NCBI GenBank assembly: GCA_964389375.1
Contig: CAYMDP010000050.1
Location: forward strand, 1-20,544
Origin: CAYMDP01 sp964389375
GTDB lineage: Bacteria; Bdellovibrionota; Bdellovibrionia; Bdellovibrionales; UBA1609
Direction: 5' to 3'
Length of the DNA: 20,544 nt
Shown here: piece by piece, positions 6,184 through 12,674 of the stretch
How positions within the stretch are numbered: the first letter of the stretch is position 1
How the letters are laid out: the number at the start of each line of letters is the position of its first letter
Made by a program: the position numbers and the translations under genes
The notes under the pieces: generated by a model
The model's input: only the letters and a program-made list of their open reading frames with translations
Told to the model about the DNA's origin: nothing
The model's database searches: none

Positions 6184-8400
6184 ATGAAGTTTCAATCCCA
6201 TCGACTTATTCTGCTCGGATCCATTTTGCTATTCAGTATTTTGGCCAGCCACCATGTGCGGTCGGAAGACCAAAGCCTGCCGCCTTCAGAACAAGAGCTT
6301 CCCCCAGAAATGAAAGTTTTGACTGAAGAAGACCGAAAAAACGTGGACTACTTTTTACTTCGTCTTGGAGACAGCAACCGTGATCGAAATCTAAAATGGT
6401 GGATCGATTACCGCAGAGCGAATCTTTGGCGCACGGAAAACCCAGAACTGGCCTGCGAAAAATACGCTGAACTTAGCCAAGATCAAGAGTTCCCTTTAAA
6501 AAAAGTCGCAGCCCTTAGAGCTTTAGATATTTGCCCCGCAGGCTCAGAACAACTTAAAAATATTTCTGGGCTTGAAGAAAAGCCGGAAGAAATCTGGATG
6601 CAAACCTTGGCCCTAGAGGCCTCATTAAGCCGAGCTGAAAAAGATAAAGATTTAAAAAAGATCATGGAGCTTTCGGTCGAAAAGTCTAAACAAAACCTGC
6701 CGCAAAAACTAAAAGTCGATTTGATGAAAAAGGCCATCGAATCCGCCAAAGGGTTAAAACTTAAAGGCAAAGAGATGGAGTCCTTAAACCAAAGACTTTA
6801 CTCTTTATCTCCAAAATTAAATCCCAAACCTAAAAAAGAAGACCGACTCGAAGTCGCACTTGATCACCGCAGATACCGCGAGTTCGACAAGGCCATCAAA
6901 AATTACACACTTGTTTTAAATGACAAAAAATCAAGCTTTCTTCAAAAGCGCCAGGCCTTAAATGGGATTCGCTTAAGTTATAAAAATGCTCGAAATAAAC
7001 CGGCCTATCTTAAGGCCACGGCTCAATGGGCGGACCTGTCTCGAATCCACTTAAATAAAAACCCAAAGACTCGGGCTGCAAGAAAACTCTTTCATGATTC
7101 CTACACAACACTGGCACGAACTCAGTGGACTCTTAGCCACGTCACGCAGGCTCGAAAGACTTTAAGAGAGATCGAATCGACTCTTAAGGGAAAATTTAGT
7201 CTTGGAGAAGTCTACTGGCTTTTGGGCCGCATGGATGAAGAAAAGCAAGAGTTTGCAAGTGCTGTGGAATGGTTTAAAAAAGGATTGGAAGAAAGAAATT
7301 CTACAGACACAAAAGAAAAACTTCTTTGGTACGAAGCCTGGAATCAAAGAAAAATCGAAAAGATGAAAGAGGCCGCTGAAAGCCTGATGGCCCTGAAGGA
7401 CCTAACCCTAAATGACTTCGCAAGATCTAGGTATACTTACTGGCTGGCACGAAGCCTCGAACAAAGTGAGCAAAAAGAGGAAGCAAAAAAAGTTTACACC
7501 GAATTGATTTCTGCGGATCCCCTTGGCTACTACGGACTTCTGGCTCATCGAGAATTAAAACTTAAGATTCCCGCAACAGAAATTAAACGCAAGACGGCTT
7601 CTTTAGAGGTTCCACCCGAGGCCAAACACTGGGACGAAATTATCGAAAGTAAGTTGCTCGAATGGCTGATCGCCGCCGATGAACAAGATCTTGCGACACG
7701 GTATTTGGACGAAGTCAGCAACGGCTACAAGAAACGCAAAGATCAAGATCCCGAAACTTGGATGGCTTTATTGAAAACTTACGCTAGATCTGGATCCTAC
7801 TTAGCTTTATTTGCAAAACTGGGAGAGCTTCCTTCGGCCAGGCGCGATCTTATTTTAGATTCTCACCCCGAGCTTCTATTCCCAAAACCCTTCTACGAAC
7901 AGGTCAAACAATCTGCTGAAGAGCACAAGGTTCGGCTTGAGTTGATCTACGCCATCATGAGACAAGAATCCGCTTTTAACCCAAGAGCCCGCAGTCCTGC
8001 GGATGCCTTTGGTTTAATGCAGCTTCTTCCAGAGCTTGCGAAAAAAAGTCCTCTGGCTTCGAAGGTCAGCTACCAAAGACCGGACGATTTGTTTGATCCT
8101 TCAGTCAATATTCCGATGGGGGCCGCCCACTTAAGAGAGCTCGACGATCAACATAAAGGAAACTTTATTTTAATGGTGGCTTCATACAACGCCAGTCAAA
8201 AAGCCATTAAGGGCTGGGTTAAAACCCGCTTCCGAGGCGACACGGTCGAATTTATCGAAGACATTCCCTACGAAGAAACCCGCGGATATGTTCGCCTAGT
8301 TTTACGAAACATGATTTATTATTCACTAATCGAATCCAACTGGACACCCTTCGAATTCCCCGAGTGGACCCTGGAACTAAAAACCGCCAAAGGCACCTAA
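6184..8400 (+). CDS. slt: Periplasmic soluble lytic transglycosylase (Slt70-like)
   Basis: The family cleaves the MurNAc-GlcNAc bond of peptidoglycan to leave 1,6-anhydro ends, and acts in the periplasm. The 738-aa product has a signal peptide (MKFQSHRLILLGSILLFSIL, cut near residue 27). A long alpha-helical, TPR-like region rich in Lys and Glu follows (about 50-560), like the Slt70 superhelical ring. The C-terminal SLT domain (about 580-725) has catalytic E595 in MRQESAF, G610-L-M-Q in FGLMQLLP, NIPMGAAHLREL and S667-Y-N. By memory E. coli Slt is somewhat shorter. No Shine-Dalgarno precedes the ATG. The stop codon lies inside the left arm of a long inverted repeat. It sits alone between intergenic regions and could serve wall turnover; use on prey wall is only a guess. 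Confidence 0.93.
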   Translation: MKFQSHRLILLGSILLFSILASHHVRSEDQSLPPSEQELPPEMKVLTEEDRKNVDYFLLRLGDSNRDRNLKWWIDYRRANLWRTENPELACEKYAELSQDQEFPLKKVAALRALDICPAGSEQLKNISGLEEKPEEIWMQTLALEASLSRAEKDKDLKKIMELSVEKSKQNLPQKLKVDLMKKAIESAKGLKLKGKEMESLNQRLYSLSPKLNPKPKKEDRLEVALDHRRYREFDKAIKNYTLVLNDKKSSFLQKRQALNGIRLSYKNARNKPAYLKATAQWADLSRIHLNKNPKTRAARKLFHDSYTTLARTQWTLSHVTQARKTLREIESTLKGKFSLGEVYWLLGRMDEEKQEFASAVEWFKKGLEERNSTDTKEKLLWYEAWNQRKIEKMKEAAESLMALKDLTLNDFARSRYTYWLARSLEQSEQKEEAKKVYTELISADPLGYYGLLAHRELKLKIPATEIKRKTASLEVPPEAKHWDEIIESKLLEWLIAADEQDLATRYLDEVSNGYKKRKDQDPETWMALLKTYARSGSYLALFAKLGELPSARRDLILDSHPELLFPKPFYEQVKQSAEEHKVRLELIYAIMRQESAFNPRARSPADAFGLMQLLPELAKKSPLASKVSYQRPDDLFDPSVNIPMGAAHLRELDDQHKGNFILMVASYNASQKAIKGWVKTRFRGDTVEFIEDIPYEETRGYVRLVLRNMIYYSLIESNWTPFEFPEWTLELKTAKGT

Positions 8401-8401
8401 A

Positions 8402-8437
8402 GGTTCCAGGTCCCAACTGGTAGCAATACTGTGTCAT
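8402..8437 (-). repeat. 36-bp repeat element, copy 1 (inverted)
   Basis: Read on the minus strand it runs from ATGACACAG to GGACCTGGAACC. It differs from copy 2 at one base and from copy 3 at one base. It begins two bases after the slt stop codon. Confidence 0.85.
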
Positions 8438-8561
8438 AGAGAATCAAGCCGGCGGTATTGATACGGCTTTGCTACATTTCTGAAACTCTAAAATCTTTTG
8501 AGAATTGAAAAGCTACTCCGATTCAGAGGGGGGCCAATAATTTTCAGTCTAGATTTTTTCT

Positions 8562-8597
8562 ATGACACAGTATTGCTACCACTTGGGACCTGGAACC
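8562..8597 (+). repeat. 36-bp repeat element, copy 2
   Basis: It has the same core as copy 1, in the opposite orientation. Read from its ATG it would encode MTQYCYHLGPGT and run 23 codons to a TGA at 8631, which overlaps the ATG of copy 3 (ATGA). No Shine-Dalgarno is present, so translation is doubtful. Confidence 0.85.
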
Positions 8598-8629
8598 CTT
8601 AGAAAATTGCAGCGGCCCGATGGCTCACA

Positions 8630-8665
8630 ATGACACAGTATCGCTACCAGTTGGGACCTGGAACC
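8630..8665 (+). repeat. 36-bp repeat element, copy 3
   Basis: A direct repeat of copy 2, 68 bp downstream, with TGC to CGC and CAC to CAG changes that would both alter the encoded residue. It would read MTQYRYQLGPGT and stop after 24 codons. Confidence 0.85.
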
Positions 8666-8826
8666 TCCCAGTGGCTAAGGCTTAGTCAGAGCCCCAATTG
8701 TTGACCAGCTGAGCCCCTATCCCATTTTGATAAAATTAAGTGTTTTCAGTGGCTTGAATGACCTTCAAGAACGGCACTCCCCTTGCTCTTTAAACCTGTA
8801 AGGTCACAGCAAAAGGGGATTAGATA

Positions 8827-10176
8827 ATGAGCTCAAATCAGATGATTCTTAAGGCTTCACTACTTAGTATCATGCTTAGCTTTGGTATCTTCAGTTGGTT
8901 ATCGCCTTCAGTTCAGACAACTGAACCTGAATCCTCTTATCAAGATCTATCCTCCATGGCTCCGGCAAAACGAAGCACCGAACTGGGCGTGGCTGTTCCT
9001 AAAGAAACTGAATCAGATAAAGAAATCGAAGTCCTATTAAAGGATCCCGCAATGGCTCAAAAGTGGGGTCTATTAATGACAAACTCCCAACAAGCTTGGA
9101 GGCTGTCGAAAGGAAGCAAAGATATTATTGTTGCTGTGATCGATACAGGAATCGACATTCATCACCCTGATTTAAAAAAGAATCTTTGGGTAAATAAGGG
9201 CGAAATCCCTGGCAACGGAATCGATGATGATAAGAATGGATTTATCGACGACGTCTATGGTTGGAATTTTGCCGGACAAAATGGAGATCTAAAAGATAAC
9301 CACGGTCACGGAACCCACATTGCTGGCATTATTGGCGCTGAGGGTGGAAACGGAGTGGGTATCACGGGAGTTGCGCCCAATGTTAGTCTGATGATCTTAA
9401 AGTACTACGATCCAAAATCTCCGGGCTCTAGCAACTTAAGCAATACTGTTCGCTCGATTGAATATGCCGTAAAACATGGAGCTCACATTATCAACTATTC
9501 TGGTGGTGGGCTTGAGGCTAGTGAAGAAGAAAAACGCGCCGTTGCTGCCGCTCAACGCAAAGGAATTCTTTTTGTAGCTGCCGCAGGAAACGAAAAATCA
9601 AATACCGACGAGAAGAAATACTACCCAGCAGACTATGATCTTTCGAATATCATTTCTGTCACAGCCATTGATAAAGGAAAAAACGTTCTGCCCACCAGCA
9701 ACTGGGGAGTTCACACCGTTGATATCGCCGCTCCAGGAAACGACATCTACTCGACACTACCCGACGGAAAATATGGTTTTATGACCGGAACTTCGCAAGC
9801 CACGGCCTTCGTTACGGGAGTTGCGGCCCTTGTGATGGCACAAAATCCTGAACTAAGAAGGGCAGACCGCATTGCTAAGTATTTGACCCAAACTGGAGAC
9901 ATTGACTCACGTTTAGCAGGAAAGACCCGAACGATGCGCCGCCTGAATTCTTATCGAGCCTTGGCGATTCAGGATTCAGATCTAAGCTTCGCTGGAATTA
10001 AAGTGAACAACGGCCAAAACCTAAGACCCTCGACTTTTTCGTCGGATCCCAATGCCAGACAACAAGAGCTAACCAGTGCCTCAAGCCCTGGGCAGTTAAA
10101 CTTAGGCGGAAAAGCCATCTTGGATTTTATGCAACAGGGACAAAGATCAAACGCACGAGTTCGAGAGAACCTTTAG
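8827..10176 (+). CDS. Secreted subtilisin-like serine protease (S8)
   Basis: An exported endopeptidase of the subtilase family. A signal peptide or anchor (residues 6-30, ILKASLLSIMLSFGIF) is followed by about 60 residues that may act as a short propeptide. The catalytic triad is D106 (VIDTGID), H161 (HGHGTHIAG) and S323 (TGTSQATAF). The oxyanion Asn lies in AAAGNE. The Ser motif departs from the common GTSMAxP: Met is Gln and Pro is Ala. The insert GNGIDDDKNGFIDDVYGWNF is typical of bacterial S8 proteases. The last roughly 80 residues are Ser/Gln/Asn-rich with no clear domain. AAGGGG 8 nt before the ATG supports the start. Its stop interlocks with that of the converging gene. It may digest extracellular or prey protein, but its target is unknown. 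Confidence 0.93.
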   Translation: MSSNQMILKASLLSIMLSFGIFSWLSPSVQTTEPESSYQDLSSMAPAKRSTELGVAVPKETESDKEIEVLLKDPAMAQKWGLLMTNSQQAWRLSKGSKDIIVAVIDTGIDIHHPDLKKNLWVNKGEIPGNGIDDDKNGFIDDVYGWNFAGQNGDLKDNHGHGTHIAGIIGAEGGNGVGITGVAPNVSLMILKYYDPKSPGSSNLSNTVRSIEYAVKHGAHIINYSGGGLEASEEEKRAVAAAQRKGILFVAAAGNEKSNTDEKKYYPADYDLSNIISVTAIDKGKNVLPTSNWGVHTVDIAAPGNDIYSTLPDGKYGFMTGTSQATAFVTGVAALVMAQNPELRRADRIAKYLTQTGDIDSRLAGKTRTMRRLNSYRALAIQDSDLSFAGIKVNNGQNLRPSTFSSDPNARQQELTSASSPGQLNLGGKAILDFMQQGQRSNARVRENL

Positions 10177-11003
10177 TTACGTGCGCTAAAATAAATTCGA
10201 ACGGCAAGTGCAAAGAAAAACAGGGCCGCTCCTGCGCCGACAATATTTCGCAGGATCGGAACCATGTATCCGATCCCCATCATCAAAAGACTTAGGATCA
10301 TCATAAATCCGCTAAAACCAAGTCGCTCCATCAAGATATGTTTAATGGGAACAGATCTCACCATTTCCATCGGAGCCTGAGACAAAGCCGTGATCTTTTG
10401 AATCATCTTTCTGGCCAGCTCATCATCGGGATCAATTGAAAGCATTCTTCGGTACTGCTGACTTGCATAGGCCAGCGCCCCTTCTCGGTGTCCCTCTTTC
10501 AAGAACTCATCGTGAAGCAAGGTGTCCTCATAATTCGCAGTAATTTTATCCCAAATATTTTTCAGTCGTTGCGGACCACCCACCGAGCTCGGTGCAGCTT
10601 TATAAGCTTGGGCTGAAACTTCAAGAGGCAAAGGTTCAGAGTATTTTGCGAAGATGACGCCACAACTGGGGCATTCGCTTAAGCCCTTCGCATAAGGGCG
10701 CGTGCACTTGGGGCAATCCTCAAGAATGGGCTTTGCTGCCTCTTTGCTAGGCGCATTATTTTCTTTCTGGTCCTTCTGAAAATTGGGATCGAGCCACTGC
10801 AGCGGAAAAGCGATGATCTCCTTCTGCTCTAAGCACTCCGGAAAGGGAACCCAAAAATGGGTTTTGCAAGACATGCACTCAAACTTTGGTCGAGGTTCTG
10901 AAATGGAACTCGAAAGGACGGAGTAAAGCTTAAGACAACTTGGACAGCGCATCCGAATCGCAGGATTTTGCCTTAGATCCTGCTCGTTTGATAAAAGCTC
11001 CAT
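10173..11003 (-). CDS. Double zinc-ribbon protein with two C-terminal membrane helices
   Basis: I do not recognise a named family. The 276-aa product has an N-terminal zinc ribbon C20-P-S-C23 ... C43-M-S-C46, similar to the MJ0042-type ribbons found at the start of membrane or gliding-related proteins. A second ribbon is C97-P-K-C100 ... C111-P-S-C114. A helical stretch with the TPR-like segment YRRMLSIDPDDELARKM follows, then two membrane helices (about 229-248 and 252-272). With no signal peptide, the ribbons should face the cytoplasm. GGGGGA lies 4 nt before the ATG. It is divergent from lnt (81 bp apart), and its stop codon overlaps the protease stop on the other strand. Possible roles include sensing or scaffolding at the membrane, which is a guess. 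Confidence 0.8.
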   Translation of the reverse strand: MELLSNEQDLRQNPAIRMRCPSCLKLYSVLSSSISEPRPKFECMSCKTHFWVPFPECLEQKEIIAFPLQWLDPNFQKDQKENNAPSKEAAKPILEDCPKCTRPYAKGLSECPSCGVIFAKYSEPLPLEVSAQAYKAAPSSVGGPQRLKNIWDKITANYEDTLLHDEFLKEGHREGALAYASQQYRRMLSIDPDDELARKMIQKITALSQAPMEMVRSVPIKHILMERLGFSGFMMILSLLMMGIGYMVPILRNIVGAGAALFFFALAVRIYFSARN

Positions 11004-11084
11004 AAATCCCCCACATTTTTAAGACCGCGGGCGACACACTCTTTGCCCCAACTGAAAACAAAAGGTACTTTAACCTCAAGCGCA

Positions 11085-12674
11085 ATGAAAAAACTAAGCC
11101 TGACCTTGTCCCATTACCTGCCCGCCATTTTATCAGGAATTCTGATCGGGACAAGCTATATTCCCTTCCCGCCCTGGGCATTATTTTTTTGCTTCGTACC
11201 CCTATGGATTCAGTGGTCCAAAGCGAAGACATTTAAAGAAGTTTTTATCTCTGGCTGGATCACACAATTTGTACTGACCCTCATCGGATTTAACTGGGTT
11301 GCCCACACGATTCGAGAATTTGGACATATTCCTTTTCCGATCAATACCCTTCTTCTTTTGGTCTACTGTAGTTTTGCAAACCTTTACATTCCCTTGGCAG
11401 GCCTGGCTTGGTTTGCGATAAAAAAATCCTTAAAAAAATATCTTCCCTCTTTTGAGTTCAAATCGATTTTTTTAATTCCCGTTGCAATCTCGGTCAGCGA
11501 GATGACCTACCCGATGATTTTTGATTGGCATTATGGCTACCCTTGGATCTGGCTTGGCTGGCCGGCCTTTCATATCGCAGAGTGGATTGGTTTTCGGGGT
11601 TTAAGCTTAATTTCGATCTTTATGAATCTGTTCGCAGTTTTTATTTGGTTAAACTTTAAATCCAATCGGCAAAAAAGTTTTCGACTGCTGGGAGCCGCGA
11701 TCAGCATACTTGTTGTTTTAAATGTGAGTGGATGGATTTTAAAAAATCGAGCTTCGGGCGGAGATGCAGTCGCAAGGGTTTTAATCGTTCAGGCCAATAT
11801 CGGAAATATGGAAAAACAACTTGCTGAAAAAGGACAAGGTTTTCAAGGAGCCATCGTCGACAAATACGTCCAGTTAACTGAGTCCGCACTGAATCAGCCT
11901 GAAGCATTAGCCGGACCTGTGGCATTTGTCCTTTGGCCCGAGACGGCATTTCCAGATCACTTAGCTTATTATTCAAATTCAAAGCCATCCAAATATCAGG
12001 TTCAACTTCGAGCCATGATCAAACGAACTCGAGTCCCCTTAGTCACCGGAGCCTATGGCTGGCACGAGTCTGTTCAAGATTATTCAAATTCTATTTTTTC
12101 CTTTAATCGCGAGGGCGATCTTCTTCCTGAGAGCTACGACAAAACCCACCTTCTTGCTTTTGGTGAGTATTTTCCAGGAGCTAAACTTTTTCCAATTTTA
12201 AAAGTTTGGGTCCCAAGCATTGGAGAGTTCGTCCGCGGAACTGGGCCTAAAATCATGCCGCTTGAGAATCTTTTACTTGGGCCCCAGGTCTGTTACGAGG
12301 GACTTTTTGATGATGTTAGTCGCGGCTCTGCCAATCTTGGGGCTCAGATGATTGTGAATGTCACAAACGATTCTTGGTATGGGACCTGGCAAGAACCCTA
12401 CCAACACCTCTACATGACCTTGGCCCGCGCCATCGAAATCCGCAGACCACTTGTCAGGTCGACCAACACGGGGATCTCTACGGTGGTCACAGCAAAAGGA
12501 GAGATCTTAGAAAAATCCCCCTTGAATACCGAGTGGACTCAGTTGTATCAAGTTCCCTTCGATCGCAGCCCCACAAAAACTGTTTTTCAAGGTTGGGGTT
12601 TTTATTTTAGCTGGGCCTTTTTGGCACTTTGGAGCCTTGGCCTGATGGGAATTTGTATCCGTGAAAAAACTTGA
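11085..12674 (+). CDS. lnt: Lnt, apolipoprotein N-acyltransferase
   Basis: Lnt adds the third acyl chain to the N-terminal Cys of lipoproteins in the inner membrane, the last step after Lgt and LspA. The N-terminal 230 residues are hydrophobic with several helices, followed by a nitrilase-type domain exposed to the periplasm and a final C-terminal helix. The catalytic triad is visible: E286 in WPETAFPD, K353 in YDKTHLLAFGE and C403 in QVCYEGLF, matching E267/K335/C387 of E. coli. The ATG at 11085 (MKKLSLTLSHYL) is preferred over the in-frame TTG at 11043, which would add 14 polar residues. No clear Shine-Dalgarno was seen. At 529 aa it is close to family length. The end overlaps mutS2 by 14 nt, so the two are probably cotranscribed and translationally linked. 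Lipoprotein genes lie nearby. Confidence 0.95.
   Translation: MKKLSLTLSHYLPAILSGILIGTSYIPFPPWALFFCFVPLWIQWSKAKTFKEVFISGWITQFVLTLIGFNWVAHTIREFGHIPFPINTLLLLVYCSFANLYIPLAGLAWFAIKKSLKKYLPSFEFKSIFLIPVAISVSEMTYPMIFDWHYGYPWIWLGWPAFHIAEWIGFRGLSLISIFMNLFAVFIWLNFKSNRQKSFRLLGAAISILVVLNVSGWILKNRASGGDAVARVLIVQANIGNMEKQLAEKGQGFQGAIVDKYVQLTESALNQPEALAGPVAFVLWPETAFPDHLAYYSNSKPSKYQVQLRAMIKRTRVPLVTGAYGWHESVQDYSNSIFSFNREGDLLPESYDKTHLLAFGEYFPGAKLFPILKVWVPSIGEFVRGTGPKIMPLENLLLGPQVCYEGLFDDVSRGSANLGAQMIVNVTNDSWYGTWQEPYQHLYMTLARAIEIRRPLVRSTNTGISTVVTAKGEILEKSPLNTEWTQLYQVPFDRSPTKTVFQGWGFYFSWAFLALWSLGLMGICIREKT

Larger units (their letters stand above)
8397..8602. repeat. 44-bp inverted repeat with 118-nt spacer overlapping the slt stop codon
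   Basis: The left arm 8397-8440, which includes the slt TAA at 8398-8400, matches the reverse complement of 8559-8602 at 42 of 44 positions. The arms are two oppositely oriented copies of the 36-bp element listed separately. The spacer has a small AAGCCG/CGGCTT dyad, and a T-run precedes the right arm. In RNA this would be a very long hairpin at the 3' end of slt. Confidence 0.8.
8401..8826. other. 426-bp gene-free region between slt and the protease gene
   Basis: The first 265 bp hold three copies of a 36-bp repeat, two of them as a long inverted repeat. The rest is leader for the protease gene: TTGACC at 8701-8706 and a good -10-like TAAAAT at 8731-8736, which are 24 bp apart and so too far to pair as one promoter. 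A 17-bp dyad CTTGAA-N5-TTCAAG (8753-8769) looks operator-like. TGACCTT at 8759-8765 can also pair with AAGGTCA at 8800-8806. No protein gene is convincing here. Confidence 0.55.

Noticed and set aside
8252..8437. 61-codon minus-strand frame starting in repeat copy 1
   Set aside because: Its body is antisense to the SLT domain of slt; the ATG comes from the repeat element, with no ribosome-binding site.
8402..8665. CRISPR array
   Set aside because: Only three copies, one inverted, with unequal spacing and no cas gene.
8701..8736. TTGACC and TAAAAT as one promoter for the protease gene
   Set aside because: The spacing is 24 bp, outside the 16-19 bp range for sigma70-type promoters.
11043..11084. 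TTG at 11043 as lnt start
   Set aside because: It adds 14 polar residues before a typical MKKLSL membrane N-terminus and has no better ribosome-binding site.
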